Assembly (NCBI GenBank): GCA_025453745.1
Contig: JALOPS010000010.1
Coordinates: 1-36,931, forward strand
Source: Gemmatimonadaceae bacterium
GTDB taxonomy: Bacteria; Gemmatimonadota; Gemmatimonadetes; Gemmatimonadales; Gemmatimonadaceae
Reading direction: 5' to 3'
Length of the DNA stretch: 36,931 bases
Under the pieces are notes generated by a model. That model searched no databases, had not been told where the DNA came from, and worked only from the letters and a program-made list of their open reading frames with translations. The position numbers and the translations under genes are program-made. Below are positions 26,201 through 35,700 of the stretch, piece after piece (position 1 is the stretch's first letter; the number at the start of each line of letters is the position of its first letter).

Positions 26201-26563
26201 GGAATCCGGTGTCCACCCCGTCGGAAAGTCGGCGCCCGGATGCCAGGTCAGGCGGCGCGGCTCACCGCCGGACACCGGGAGCACGTAGACATCGGCGCTG
26301 CCGCCGTTGCTCGAGGCAAACGCCACCCACTTGCCGTCGGGCGAGAGGCGCGGATCGCTGGTCGCGCCCTGGAAGCTCGTCAATCGTCGCGCACTGCCGC
26401 CCGCACGATCGACGATCCAGATGTTGTTGGCATACGCGAATGCGATGTGCGTCGCCGAGATCGTCGGTTGCCGCAGCAGCAGCGTGGGGGTGGATTCCTG
26501 TGCCGAGACGTGCGACGCGAGGGCAGCGAGTACGCTCGCGGTGAGGAGGCGGAGCCGAATCAC
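23228..26563 (-). CDS. Secreted tricorn-type protease (S41 family)
   Basis: Tricorn-family enzymes degrade peptides. The 1,111-residue protein has a signal peptide (IRLRLLTASVLAALASHVSA), two propeller regions of WD40/PD40-like repeats (LSPDGKWVAFAS, WTPDSKRIVFAS, WSPDGKTIAYFSD, WSPDSRWLAYAK), a helical and PDZ-like section (about 780-880, AGEYLLAIDGVLL) and a C-terminal S41 protease. Catalytic residues are visible: His770 in GHSYVNGGD and Ser994 in NEMAGSGGD. The closing TRTWGG and VENVGVAADIEVENTP blocks match the family. The start is GTG at 26563, chosen because it begins the signal peptide; the frame upstream runs through a terminator. The signal peptide shows export, unlike the cytoplasmic archaeal enzyme. 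The 3' end stops 5 bp before the inverted repeat. Confidence 0.95.
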   Translation of the reverse strand: MIRLRLLTASVLAALASHVSAQESTPTLLLRQPTISATHIAFAYANNIWIVDRAGGSARRLTSFQGATSDPRLSPDGKWVAFASSNGGSADVYVLPVSGGEPRRLTWHPGADFPTGWTPDSKRIVFASARASDAPGGAFRFWTVSVDGGPETAMPIPRVFQGHISPDGKTLAYRLNNSWDDERRNYRGGQNKPIWLVDLATYDLTTVPHAGSKDIDPVWLNGAVYFISDRDGVQNIWRYDVSTKQVAQITTFKDFDVKTLESGGGSLVFEQAGRLHTLEPTAGAAPKPIMITATGDFPWAAPQWKDVGARITNIALSPTGKRAVVEARGEIFTIPAEKGDWKNLTRTSGVAERHPTWSPDGKTIAYFSDASGEYKLVLAPSDGVASPRVIDWPDATFPYTPAWSPDSRKLTWHDAKLRIFVADVTTGRVTQIDTDPWMVPERTVRPVWSPDSRWLAYAKHLNSLYHAIYVAEVESGKVTQLTDGLADAWWPVWDQGGKHLWFLASTNYALRTGWLDMTNYERPRESALYVAVLRKGDPTPFPPESDDEGSTPTALPSAPPISVGPPRAANGAAITGDSVKPVRQAVTIDFDGIAQRILAVPGVAPRDYSLLTAGAAGTVFFWENVPETGTADRTAPGGPIHRYVLRDRKAAVFAPSAVQFTVSADGKKLLYRTGGAQGGLFLVDATGAPAAGSGRLNSALRMYLEPQAEWTQIVEETRRKVRDYLYVPNFHGTDWTKVLTMYKRFVPHVRHRADLTYLLDQITGELAVGHSYVNGGDFPDVPQASVGLLGADLTIENGAYRIARVLTGESWNPDVRAPLAAPGVDVRAGEYLLAIDGVLLSERDNIYRLLDGTANRQTVLTVGATPSLAGARRVTVVPVANEGLLRNRAWVERNRRIVDSLSGGKLAYLHLPNTGQGGYTNFNRYYFAQQDRQGAVIDERYNGGGSAADYIIELLSRDFDGYFNNPVGDRVPFTSPGAGIWGPKVMIINEMAGSGGDLMPYMFKRRKIGPLIGTRTWGGLVATSDQPPFVDGGGLVAPRIGFFDRDGRWDVENVGVAADIEVENTPKEMIAGRDPQLERAVAEAMRMLRERPSPRLMKEPAPPTWGKRPLP

Positions 26564-26591
26564 GGTGACGAAGGAAGTGGGGGATGCAGCA

Positions 26592-26616
26592 AAGGCCCGC
26601 GAGGGGCGCGGGCCTT
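26592..26616 (-). terminator. Terminator between the HExxH gene and the tricorn gene
   Basis: A perfect 10-bp stem (AAGGCCCGCG against CGCGGGCCTT) has a five-base loop, followed leftward by T residues. It ends transcription of the gene that stops at 26637 and separates it from the tricorn gene on the same strand. Confidence 0.7.
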
Positions 26617-26636
26617 CGGACAACGTGCGAGACGGC

Positions 26637-27179
26637 TCAGCCGCTGGCGGATGCATCGACTTGGGCGACGCGCCGAGCGGCCTCCGACCAGTCGACCGTG
26701 GGTGCGACGTCCTGATCGCTCAGTTGCAGTGATGCGATCGCGCGTTCGAGCACCGGACCGGCCAGCTCGGGCGGCAGCGCCTGACCCAGTTCGAGCTCCG
26801 CTTCACGACAGAGCCGTTCCTCGCGCGGGAGCGTGTCCTGTCGCATGCGGCCGCGCCAGCGATGCACACGGGCGTGTGTCGCCTCGTGGACGATGGATGC
26901 GGCGTGTTGTGCAGCGGTGAACGCGGGGTTGGCGAGGAAGGTGAGCTCGGTGATCACGGCGCGCGTTTGCGGGTCGTAGGCGCCGCGACACGGGAAGCGC
27001 TCGACGGAGATATGGGCCACGTCGCGGCGCATGCGCGCAAGGCGTCGCGGCAGATAGGTCGCGAGCACGCCCAGAGCGGCGTCGAGTCGCTCGATCACAT
27101 GCGGCGTGGCAATATCGTCGCGGCTGTTCGCGACGACGACCGGGATGCCGTGCAGGGTGAGGCGTTCGGTGACGGTCAC
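26637..27179 (-). CDS. Putative zinc metallopeptidase-like protein with HExxH motif
   Basis: The 180-residue protein has a textbook HExxH motif in a helix: AASIVHEATHARVH. An acidic helix that follows (REERLCREAELELG) offers a third ligand Glu, as in gluzincins. The N-terminal third is a small alpha/beta part (LTLHGIPVVVANSRDD, then LARMRRDVAHISVERFPCRG). I see no signal peptide, so it is probably cytoplasmic, and I know no named family. The GTG at 27179 is preceded seven bases upstream by GGAG, which favours it over an ATG at 27248 that would add a low-complexity tail. It is divergent from the PP2C gene. The substrate is unknown. Confidence 0.75.
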   Translation of the reverse strand: MTVTERLTLHGIPVVVANSRDDIATPHVIERLDAALGVLATYLPRRLARMRRDVAHISVERFPCRGAYDPQTRAVITELTFLANPAFTAAQHAASIVHEATHARVHRWRGRMRQDTLPREERLCREAELELGQALPPELAGPVLERAIASLQLSDQDVAPTVDWSEAARRVAQVDASASG

Positions 27180-27402
27180 GAGCGGGCTCCGGTTCGCGGG
27201 ACGGTGCGGTGCGCGGGGCGTGCCGGCCCCGCCCGTCGGAGCATCCATGGCGGGCAAGGTCGGCGGAAGGGGGGCGGTCCCCCGCGCCGTGCCCGCACGG
27301 CGCGGGGTGCGCCGGCGACACACGCGTCGCGGCTGGCCCGACGACTGGCGCGGGCCCCGACGGGCTCCGAAGTTGGACGTATCCGCTTCGGACGAGCCTC
27401 GC

Positions 27403-28281
27403 ATGACCACCCCTCTGGTGCCGACGCCCACGGACCCGCGACTGACGGGCGCCGCCCTGCTGCGCGGGCGACCGGTGGGGCGGAACATCGACGTCTTCGG
27501 TCTCACCGATCGCGGCCGCGTGCGCGCATCGAACGAGGACGAGTTCCTCGTCGCCTCGCTGCACAAGACGATGCATGTGCATCACACCTCGCTGCCGTCG
27601 GAGGCGCTGGTCAACCTCACGAGCGAGTCGACGGGCTATCTGCTGCTCGTGGCGGACGGCGTGGGCGGTGCACAAGGCGGCGAGATCGCGAGCGAAGCGG
27701 CGCTCTCGAGCCTCGCGCAGTACGCCACGCATACCATGCAGGTCTGCTACACGAGCGATCCGGCGCAGGTCTCGGCGTTTCTCTCGGAGCTGCAGAAGAC
27801 CGTGCTCTCCGTGCACGACATCCTGCGCAACACCGGCGCGGGGCTCGCGACCACGCTCACGATGGTCGTGGTCATGTGGCCGCGCGCGTATGTGGTGCAT
27901 GTGGGCGACTCGCGCTGCTACCGACTGCGCAACGGACAGCTCGAGCTGCTGACGAAGGATCAGACCATGGCACAGGCGCTGGTCGATGCCGGCGTGTTGA
28001 GCGCGGCCGATGCGGCGACCTCGCGGTGGAAGCACGTGCTCTCGAGTGCGTTGGGCGCGAACGAGGCGATGCCGATGGCGACGCCGTACGACTGCCAGTG
28101 GGACGATCGGGTGCTGCTCTGCTCCGACGGGCTCACGAATCATGTGAGCGATGACGAGATCGCGATCGCCTTGCGCGAGGGGTCGACGGCGGAGGGGATT
28201 GTACGGGGGCTGGTGGCGTTGGCGCTCGAGCGGGGCGGGAGCGACAACGTCACGGTGGTGGCGGGGCGGTTGGAGCGGTAG
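27403..28281 (+). CDS. PP2C-type serine/threonine phosphatase
   Basis: The 292-residue protein is a complete PP2C phosphatase, a Mg/Mn-dependent enzyme that removes phosphate from Ser/Thr. Motifs in order: GLTDRGRVRASNEDEF (N-terminal metal Asp region), VADGVGG (Asp85), GLATTLTMVVV, VVHVGDSRCYRLR, LLCSDGLTNHVSDDE (Asp242) and GGSDNVTVV (Asp281). It resembles the bacterial group that works with Hanks-type kinases; no such kinase is in the window. There is no membrane segment. The ATG at 27403 fits the start of the domain with a short Pro/Thr-rich leader of about 25 residues. A 223-bp gap separates it from the divergent HExxH gene. Confidence 0.95.
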   Translation: MTTPLVPTPTDPRLTGAALLRGRPVGRNIDVFGLTDRGRVRASNEDEFLVASLHKTMHVHHTSLPSEALVNLTSESTGYLLLVADGVGGAQGGEIASEAALSSLAQYATHTMQVCYTSDPAQVSAFLSELQKTVLSVHDILRNTGAGLATTLTMVVVMWPRAYVVHVGDSRCYRLRNGQLELLTKDQTMAQALVDAGVLSAADAATSRWKHVLSSALGANEAMPMATPYDCQWDDRVLLCSDGLTNHVSDDEIAIALREGSTAEGIVRGLVALALERGGSDNVTVVAGRLER

Positions 28282-28389
28282 CGAGGGGACACCGGCGCCA
28301 CACTGCGCTGGGCGGGCGATCAGCGGATTGCAACCGACGGTCATCGGCCCAACGAACTTCGCGGGCTCGCCGGTAGTTGAAGAGCATCC

Positions 28390-28626
28390 ATGCTCATCAC
28401 ATCCCTGCTCGTCGCGCTCGTCGTCGCACACGATCTGTCACAACCGTCACCCGTGACGGTTCGTGGCCGAATTACCGACATCGTCTCCTCCGCCCCGGTC
28501 GCCGCCGCGCAAGTCGTGATCCAGGGCACACGCCTCGGCACGCTCACCGACGACGACGGGCGTTACCGGATCGCGAACCTCGGCGTCGGTCGCCGTCCGC
28601 GTCGCCGCGCAGGCCAAGGAACGTGA
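28390..28626 (+). pseudogene. N-terminal fragment of the broken TonB-dependent receptor
   Basis: The frame starts with a secretion-like N-terminus (MLITSLLVALVVA) and the first half of a carboxypeptidase-regulatory-like domain: VTVRGRITDIVSSAPVAAAQ, then TDDDGRYRIANLGVG. It then leaves the expected sequence and ends in a TGA at 28624-28626 after an Arg-rich run. The receptor resumes in frame +1 at about 28595 (VAVRVAAQAKEREEF, then LSPNPGVLTVRGES). Compared with the usual 80-residue domain, about 35 residues are missing at the join. So a deletion plus frameshift separates the signal peptide from the plug. Confidence 0.75.
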
Positions 28627-28654
28627 GGAGTTCCGCCTCTCGCCGAATCCCGGC

Positions 28655-30550
28655 GTGCTCACCGTGCGCGGCGAGTCGCTCAAGCGCGTCCCCGTCATCG
28701 GCGAGCCGGACGTGCTGCGCGTGGTGCAACTGCTCCCGGGCGTCGTCGCCACCAACGACTTCACCGCCGGCTACAACGTGCGCGGCGGCGAGTCGGATCA
28801 GAACCTCGTGCTGCTCGATGGCTTCCCGATCTACAATCCGTTCCATCTCGGTGGCCTCTTTGGCACGTTCATCGACGAAACGGTCGCCGAGTTCGACCTG
28901 ATCCCCGGCGGCTTCCCGGCGCGCTACGGCTCGCGCCTCTCGAGCGTGCTCTCCGTCACCCCCAAGGCTGAAGAGCGCAGCGGGGCGCACGGCTCGGCAA
29001 CCGTGAGCGTGCTCGCCACCACGCTTTCGCTCGGCGGGAGTGCGACCGCCAACACGAGCTGGAACATCGCCGCGCGCCGTACCTATGCCGACCAGTTCGT
29101 CGCGCTGCTCTCGGACAATCAGCTTCCGTACTACTTCACCGACGTGCAGGCGCACGTGCGCCATCGTCTGCCACAGGGCGGTGTGGTCACGTTGACCAGC
29201 TACGTGGGGCAGGACATCCTCGACGCCGCCCTCGGTACCTTCGGCGACAGCACGGTGGCCGGCACTGGTGCGCTCCGGTTCGATTGGGGAAACACCCTCC
29301 TCGGCGCGTCGTACACGCAACCGCTGGCCCGACTCGCTGGCGGTGACTCGGCGCAACTCATGCAGCGCCTCTCGCGCACCACCTTTGGCACCACGCTCGA
29401 CCTGGGCTCCGGCTCGGTGCGCTTCATCAATCGTCTCGCCGACACGCGCGCGTGGGGGGAAGTCACGCGGTGGCAGGGGCGCCACGAGACGCTGCTCGGC
29501 TACGAGGTGTCTGCCTATCGTCTGCGCTACGACATCGACGCCGATGCCGCGGGCGCGGCAGAGCTGCTGCGCGTCCGCCAGCGCCCCACGGCAACCGGCG
29601 TGTACGTCGATCACACCATTCGTGGCTCGCGCGTGAATGCGCGGGTGGGGCTCCGCGGCGAGACGGTGACCGGGACGGGATGGACGGGCGTCTCACCGCG
29701 CCTATCAATGAAGTGGTTTGCCACGCGCGATCTCGCCTTCACGCTCGCCGGCAGCAAGACCACGCAGTGGACGCCCGCCCTGCGCAATGAGCAGGCCCCC
29801 GTGCGCATCTTCGATTTCTGGCTCGCGAGCGATCGACAGACCCCGGTGGCGCGTGCGTGGCAGGGCATTGGCGGCGTCGAACGGTGGTTCGGGTCGAATC
29901 GCTTCATTCGCGTGGAAGCGTACGGCAAGTGGTACGATCGCCTGCCATCGTCCAACCTGTTCAACGACCCGGCACTGCAGGGCGACGAGTTCATCGTCAC
30001 GACGGGTCGGTCGTACGGCGTGGATGTCCTCGTGCGACAGCTCGAAAGCCGGAAGCTCTCGGGCTGGCTCGCGTACTCCTTTGCGCGCAGCACGCGCGAT
30101 GGCCCGGAAGGTCAGTTTGCGCCGGTGCAGGACCGTCGCCACAATCTGAATCTCGTCACGTCGTGGCGTCCGGGTGGCAAGTGGAGCTACGGCGTCCGTC
30201 TGGGGCTTGGCACGGGCACGCCGTTCACCGATGTGGTGGGGCAGCTCGTCCGACGGCGTTACGATCCCATCACCAACAGCTTCAACGATGGCGGGCGCGA
30301 GGTGCAGCGCGAACCCATCGGCGGTGTGCGCAACGGCGCACGCTTTCCGCTCTTCCAGCGCCTCGACCTGAGCGTGACGCGTACCGCAACCGGCGGGCTC
30401 AAGTGGGCACCGTACCTCTCGCTGATCAACGCGTACAACGCCAACAACGTGTTCACCTACGTGTTCGACTATGCCGACAATCCGCCCACGCGGACGGCGT
30501 TCTCCCAGTTCCCGCTGCTGCCGACCGCCGGCGTGAGCATCTCATGGTGA
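28655..30550 (+). pseudogene. TonB-dependent receptor, plug and barrel part without its N-terminus
   Basis: This 631-residue frame carries the plug (GEPDVLRVVQLLPGVVATND, NVRGGESDQNLVLLDGFPIY, NPFHLGGLFGTF) and a beta-barrel of about 450 residues ending in the aromatic terminus SISW. In this group a signal peptide and a carboxypeptidase-like domain precede the plug; here they lie in another frame (28390-28626). A GTG at 28655 is the first start of the frame, but a protein made from it would stay in the cytoplasm. The barrel itself shows no further lesion, so the break is either recent or an artefact. Its stop is overlapped by 7 bp by the lipoprotein gene that follows, which points to a receptor-lipoprotein pair. 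The ligand is unknown. Confidence 0.8.
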
Positions 30551-31707
30551 CGCGCCGCCTGATCGCGCTCGCCCTGCTCGCCGGCGTTGTCGGCTGCGAA
30601 CTCGCCGAAGTGACGGTGGCCGAGACGCAACCGCGTGTCGTCGTGCACGCAACGCTCAATCCGGATGCCGAAGAGCAGGTGATTCTCGTCGAGAACTCGC
30701 TGACGGGGCGCGTGGACATCAACGACGGACTGCGCTTCAATCCGCTCGATCCCATTCGCACTGCCGGCGGCGACCCGATCGTGGGCGCGACGGTGCAGCT
30801 CTTCGCGGGTGCCGATACCACGGGCGTCACCGCGATCGAGTCGCGCGTGCAGAATCGCGGGACGGGGCGCTACACCGTCTCGCGCGCGCAGTTGGCCATT
30901 CTCCCTGGGCGAGCCTATCGGCTGCGCATTCGCACGACGGACAACCGGGAAGTCACCGGCGAGACACTCGTGCCGAGTGCACCGGCCGGCTGGGTCCGTG
31001 GCGCCGGGCTCATTCCGCGGGCGCTGACGTTCAACCGGGCCACCGACACGGTGCAGCTCTCGTGGGCGCCGTCCGCCGACGCACGCACGTACGGCATTCG
31101 CGTGGAGACGCCCAACGGCCCGTGGTTTCTCTTCTCGGATTCCACGCGTTTCTCGCTCTCCGGCTCGCTGCGCAACTTCTTCGTGCCCGGGCTGCCGAGC
31201 GTGTGGTATCCGGGCTTTCGCCAGTCGCTCGCGGTGGTCGCGGAAGATCGCAACTTCTTCGACTACAATCGCTCGGGCAACGACTTCTTCGGCGGCACGG
31301 GGCTCATCAGCAGTGTGCGCGGCGGCATCGGCCTCTTCGGCAGCCTGCTCGTGCTCGAGACTCGCACCGTCACGGTGATCGATCGCGATCGCGCCCCGCT
31401 CGACGCGCGATGGGTGGGGGTAACGGCGCTGGGTGACACGGTGGAGTACGAGCTGTGGGTGGAGACCGCGGGCGCCAATGCGTCGTCGGTGAGCGGGCGG
31501 GCGCGTGGCTCGCCGGGCGTGTATGCGATCGGCATCCTGCAAGGCGAAACGCTGCGACTCGCCGCGCTGTCGACGTCGTCTGCGCGCGACACGGCGGCGT
31601 TCTTCACCGGTCGCGTCGCAGGCGATGTGATCACAGGCACCTACAACTCACGGTTCTCCACCACGGGGCCCACGGTGTTTCGGCGGGCGGCGCGACGGCC
31701 GCTCTGA
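30544..31707 (+). CDS. DUF4249-like outer-membrane lipoprotein, partner of the receptor
   Basis: The 387-residue protein has a lipoprotein signal (RLIALALLAGVVGC, Cys18). The body fits DUF4249-like proteins: an opening beta domain (PRVVVHATLNPDAEEQVILV), then PIVGATVQLFAG and GRAYRLRIRTTDNREVTGET, a fibronectin-like middle with PSADARTYGIRVETPNG, and a C-terminal barrel-facing part. Family members sit next to TonB receptors and are thought to form a surface lid or sensor; that role is inferred by position. It overlaps the receptor stop by 7 bp (ATG inside TCATGGTGA), so translation is coupled. It is intact although the receptor upstream is broken. Confidence 0.8.
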   Translation: MVTRRLIALALLAGVVGCELAEVTVAETQPRVVVHATLNPDAEEQVILVENSLTGRVDINDGLRFNPLDPIRTAGGDPIVGATVQLFAGADTTGVTAIESRVQNRGTGRYTVSRAQLAILPGRAYRLRIRTTDNREVTGETLVPSAPAGWVRGAGLIPRALTFNRATDTVQLSWAPSADARTYGIRVETPNGPWFLFSDSTRFSLSGSLRNFFVPGLPSVWYPGFRQSLAVVAEDRNFFDYNRSGNDFFGGTGLISSVRGGIGLFGSLLVLETRTVTVIDRDRAPLDARWVGVTALGDTVEYELWVETAGANASSVSGRARGSPGVYAIGILQGETLRLAALSTSSARDTAAFFTGRVAGDVITGTYNSRFSTTGPTVFRRAARRPL

Positions 31708-31740
31708 CGCATCGCGGAAGCGCACACCCTGACTCTCGTC

Positions 31741-31769
31741 GCGCCGCGCAGACGTGATATGTGCGGCGC
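31741..31769. terminator. Hairpin between convergent genes
   Basis: GCGCCGCGCA (31741-31750) pairs with TGTGCGGCGC (31760-31769) with one G-T wobble around a nine-base loop. It lies between the lipoprotein gene stop (31707) and the stop of the barrel-protein gene (31773), so it can serve both directions. No U-run follows. Confidence 0.5.
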
Positions 31770-31772
31770 ACG

Positions 31773-32390
31773 TCAGTTGCCGAAGCCAAGCCCCACGTAC
31801 AAGGCAAACACGCCGTTGCGAGCGGATTCGCGCACGTTGCCCACGCGAAAGTCCGCCACCCGGGAGACGCCGAAGCCGTAGCGACCGCCGACGGTGGCAT
31901 TGAGTCCGCCCAGCGCGAACATCACACCGCCGCCCAGTACGCCCCCGACGTCCAGCTCGTTGGCATTGAGGTCGGGCACATCGTCGCACGACTGTGCACT
32001 GCCGGAGATGTCGCACGTGATGCGCAGACCGAGGTACGGACCGACATATACGTGCGGACGCAGCGCGGACTGTGGGGCGGGGCTCAGCCGCAGCAGCACT
32101 GGCACTTCGAGATAGTTGAGCCGGACGCCGCCGCCGGTGGCGGCCGGCGCGTCTGCACCCTTGGAGATCACGAGCAGCTCCGGCTGCAGCGCGAGTGCGC
32201 CACGCCCGAACGGAACCACGAACGACAGGCCACCAAAGGCGCCGGTGCGGCGATCGAGACGTGCGTCGTCGATCCCGCGCAGTTCTGAAAACGTGGCGCC
32301 CGCGAGCACCGTCACCTGCGCCGATGCGCGGCGGGCGAGCAGGGCGGCGGCGGTGGCAGCGCACAACACGACGAGACGGGAAAGCGGCAC
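31773..32390 (-). CDS. Small outer-membrane beta-barrel protein (porin-like)
   Basis: The 205-residue protein has a signal peptide (LVVLCAATAAALLARRASAQ) and alternating strands typical of the small OmpW/PorT-like barrels: VTVLAGATFSELRGID, GGLSFVVPFGRGALALQPEL, LNYLEVPVLLRLSP and VYVGPYLGLRITCDISGS. It ends in ALYVGLGFGN. Two Cys residues (TCDISGSAQSC) are set in one loop and may form a disulfide. Proteins of this kind (outer membrane beta-barrel domain) are common in Bacteroidota and Gemmatimonadota; no specific substrate can be read. It is divergent from the Oar-like receptor gene over a 314-bp gap. Confidence 0.85.
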   Translation of the reverse strand: MPLSRLVVLCAATAAALLARRASAQVTVLAGATFSELRGIDDARLDRRTGAFGGLSFVVPFGRGALALQPELLVISKGADAPAATGGGVRLNYLEVPVLLRLSPAPQSALRPHVYVGPYLGLRITCDISGSAQSCDDVPDLNANELDVGGVLGGGVMFALGGLNATVGGRYGFGVSRVADFRVGNVRESARNGVFALYVGLGFGN

Positions 32391-32704
32391 GCGTGCTCCG
32401 GGAATGGGCGATCAAGCGATCGGGAAAACCGACTGGTTGTCCGTGTCCTACCCGTGACGTGTGGCCGGGCTTCGCCGTAGGCGTGATCTACGTCACCGTC
32501 CGCTCGATACCCAGCGCTCCCGTCCGCCAGTGGCATGGGATTCGTTACGTCATGTGCGCACTGGCACCGCGACGTTCGTGACGAGGCCGCGCGAAGGTGG
32601 GGGCGCGTCAGGGTCGACGGCGACCCCAGCAGGTCGCCCGCGGTATGCATGCGGCACGGCACAGCGCATCACCTGACCACCATGTCTCCAACCAGGTGAT
32701 CGTG
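32391..32704. other. Intergenic region with repeated TGACGT motifs
   Basis: No gene is seen. GTGACGT (32454-32460) and ACGTCAC (32490-32496) form a 7-bp inverted repeat around 29 bp, with CGTAG/CTACG arms (32476-32492) inside. A further ACGTCA lies at 32547-32552 and GTGACG at 32578-32583. AGGTGAT at 32694-32700 is a good ribosome site for the receptor start at 32705. Confidence 0.45.
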
Positions 32705-35700
32705 ATGCACTGGCTTGTTGTCCTTCTGGCGTGCGCAACCATTGCGGGTTCACCGCGTCTCGCCGTTTCGCAGACTTCCAACGCGCAATTCAGCGGTGTG
32801 GTCCGGACGACGGATGACGCGCCGGTCATCGGCGCGACCGTCACCCTGCGACACGAGCCCAGCGGCATGCTGCGCGAGACGCGCACGAGCACGGTAGGGC
32901 GCTATGTGTTCCCCGGCGTGAATCTGGGCGGACCCTACACGGTCACCGTGCGCGGCGTGGGCTATGCCCCGGCCTCCCGCGGCGGCTTCATGATCACCAT
33001 TGGCGATCGCCTGTCGGTCGATCTGCGTCTCGCACCGGCGGCCACACAGCTCAGCACCGTCACGATCGATGCCTCCACGGCGAGCACGCGCGTCACGCGC
33101 GCGGGGGCCAGCAAGCAGATCGGTGTCGCGGAGATGCAGAACCTGCCCACGGTCAATCGCAACTTCAGCGACCTGGCGAACCTCGCGCCGACGACGAGTG
33201 GCCTGAACATCGGCGGACAGCGCACGACGTCGACCGATATCCGGCTCGACGGCGTGCAGAGCCGCAACATGCTCACCGGCGGCGACATCGGACGCGGTCC
33301 GTACTCGGTGTCCATGGAAGCACTGCGCGAGTTCGAGGTCGCGACGAACGTCTACGACGTCACACAGGGGCGGCAGGGCGGCGGCGCGATCAACGTTGCC
33401 ACACGGAGCGGCACCAACCGCTTCGAAGGAAGCCTATTTGCGTACAACCGCAACGAGGCGTTCACCACGCGTGACTTCACCGGCCGCGCCCCTACCGACT
33501 TCACCAACACGCAGTGGGGCGCCTCGGCGGCCGGCGCCGTCATCAAGGACAAGCTGCACTACTACGCCGTGTTCGACCGGCAAGACCTCACGGAGCCGTA
33601 CTTCGTTTCCGATATCCGTACCACGCAGGATGCGATTGCCGCGAACATCGCCGCCGACTCGCTGACGCGCGCGATCAGCATCCTGCAGCAACGCTACGGC
33701 CTCTCCACCACGTCGCCGCAGGTCGGGCAATTCTCCCGTGACGCGATCCTCAACACCGGCATGCTCAAGCTCGACTGGACGATCGATGGCCGGAACCGCC
33801 TGACGACGCGCTACAACTACTCCGACTGGATCAACCCGGGTTCGACCACGGGTGATCAGGCACTCGCGCTGCTGGAGAGCCGAGGCACGCTCTTCTCGCG
33901 CGAGCACCAGGCGATGGCGGCGCTGCAGAGCGAGCTGCGTCCGGGCGTGACCAACGATCTGCGGCTCTCGTTCAACACGCGCCGCGTGGAGAACCGCGAA
34001 TTCAGCCGCCTGCCGCGCGGCTTCGTGCGCGTGCAGTCGCGCCTGCCGGACGGACGCAACGGCGACGTGCGCATCCAGTTCGGCGGCAACCGCATTTCGC
34101 CGGAATGGCAGCGCGACTGGCAGGCGCAGCTCGTCAACACGATGCAGATCGAACGTGGCAAGTCGACGTTCTCCTTGGGGATGGAGCACACGCTCAACTT
34201 CATCTCCATGTACATCTCCATCGAGCAGGGTGGACTCTTCGAGTTCAACTCGCTCGCCGAACTGGAGCAGTTGCGCCCCTTCCGCTACACGCGCCAGGTG
34301 CCGCTGCTGCGCCCCGAGCCCGACGTGGGCCACTACGTGTACGACGGTGGCGTGTTCGCCCAGGCGGAGTTCCGCCCCACCGATCGGCTCACGCTCGCCG
34401 CGGGGCTCCGGGCCGACGTGTCGTCGTTCCTCACGCGGCCGGCCTACAACCGGCTGGCTGACGAGCAGCTTGGCATTCGCACCGACGTGCGGCTGACCGA
34501 TGCCAACAACATCCAGCCCCGCGCACAGGTGACGTGGGACGTACGCGGCAACGGTCGTGAGGTGGTGCGGGCGGGCGGCGGCATCTTCGTGGCACAGCCG
34601 CACTACTACGCGCACATCAACCACATGCTCAACGACGGGCTCGAGCTGGGTGATGTGTTCCTCGCGGGGAACGACGTGCCACGCCCGGACTTCGTGGCCT
34701 ACCGGCGCGACCTGTCGCTGGTGCCCGGCGTGCCCACGGGCGGCACCACGCGTCCTGCCTTTCTCAACACGATGGGCGACCAGTACCGGCTGCCCACCAA
34801 CTACAAGGCGGATATCGCGTGGCAGCGGCGCCTCTTCAACGACCGACTGCAACTCGGCGTGACGGGGCAGTACACGCGGGTCTCCGACAACTATCACTAC
34901 TTCGACCGGAACCTGCCGACGCAGCCCAACTTCCGGATCGCCAGTGACGGCAACCGTGCCGTGTTCGTACCGGCCGCGTCGATCCCGGCGAACGGGCAGA
35001 CCAACAGCGTCAATTCGCGCGCCAACCCGGCCTTCGCGCGTGTGCTGGAGTTTCGTGCCGGCGCCGGCCTCACGCAGCGCGCCGTGATCCTCGAAGCGTC
35101 CACCTCGCCCTGGCGCGACGCGCAGCTCGGCGGTTCGTTCACGCTCAACGAGACACGCGACAACAGCTCGTACAATTGCTGCATCGCACGCACGGCGAGC
35201 TTCACGCCCATCCAGAGCGACCCGCGCGACATCTCGACCGCCTGGGGCTTCTCCGACAACGACTTCCGCCACAAGATCGTCGCGTATGGTCAGCTCCCGT
35301 CGTTCTGGGGCTTCCGTCTGAGCGGCCGCTTCGTGGGGCAGTCGGGGAGCGGGTTCCATCTGCTCGTCAACGGCGACGTCAACGGCGACGATCACAACAA
35401 CAACGATCTCGCGTTCATCCCCGACCCCAACAGCCCCACGACGGACCCCGAGATCGCCGCCGCCATGCGGCGACTGCTCGAAAATCCCGGCAACTACGCG
35501 CGCGACTACATCCGCGCGAACTTCGGCCGCTTCGGCGAGCGCAACGGTGCACGCGGGCCGTTCGTGCGGCGCCTCGACCTGCGCCTGGCCAAGACCATCC
35601 GCATTGCCGGTCGCCATGGCGCCGAGCTGCTGGTGGACGTGTTCAATGCGGAGCGACTGCTCAACCCCGCGTGGGGCGGGCGGTACGTGGTGGCACGCAA

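Noticed and set aside
28560-28660. Programmed frameshifting in the TonB receptor
   Set aside because: There is no slippery heptamer, and about 35 residues are missing at the join, which frameshifting cannot supply.
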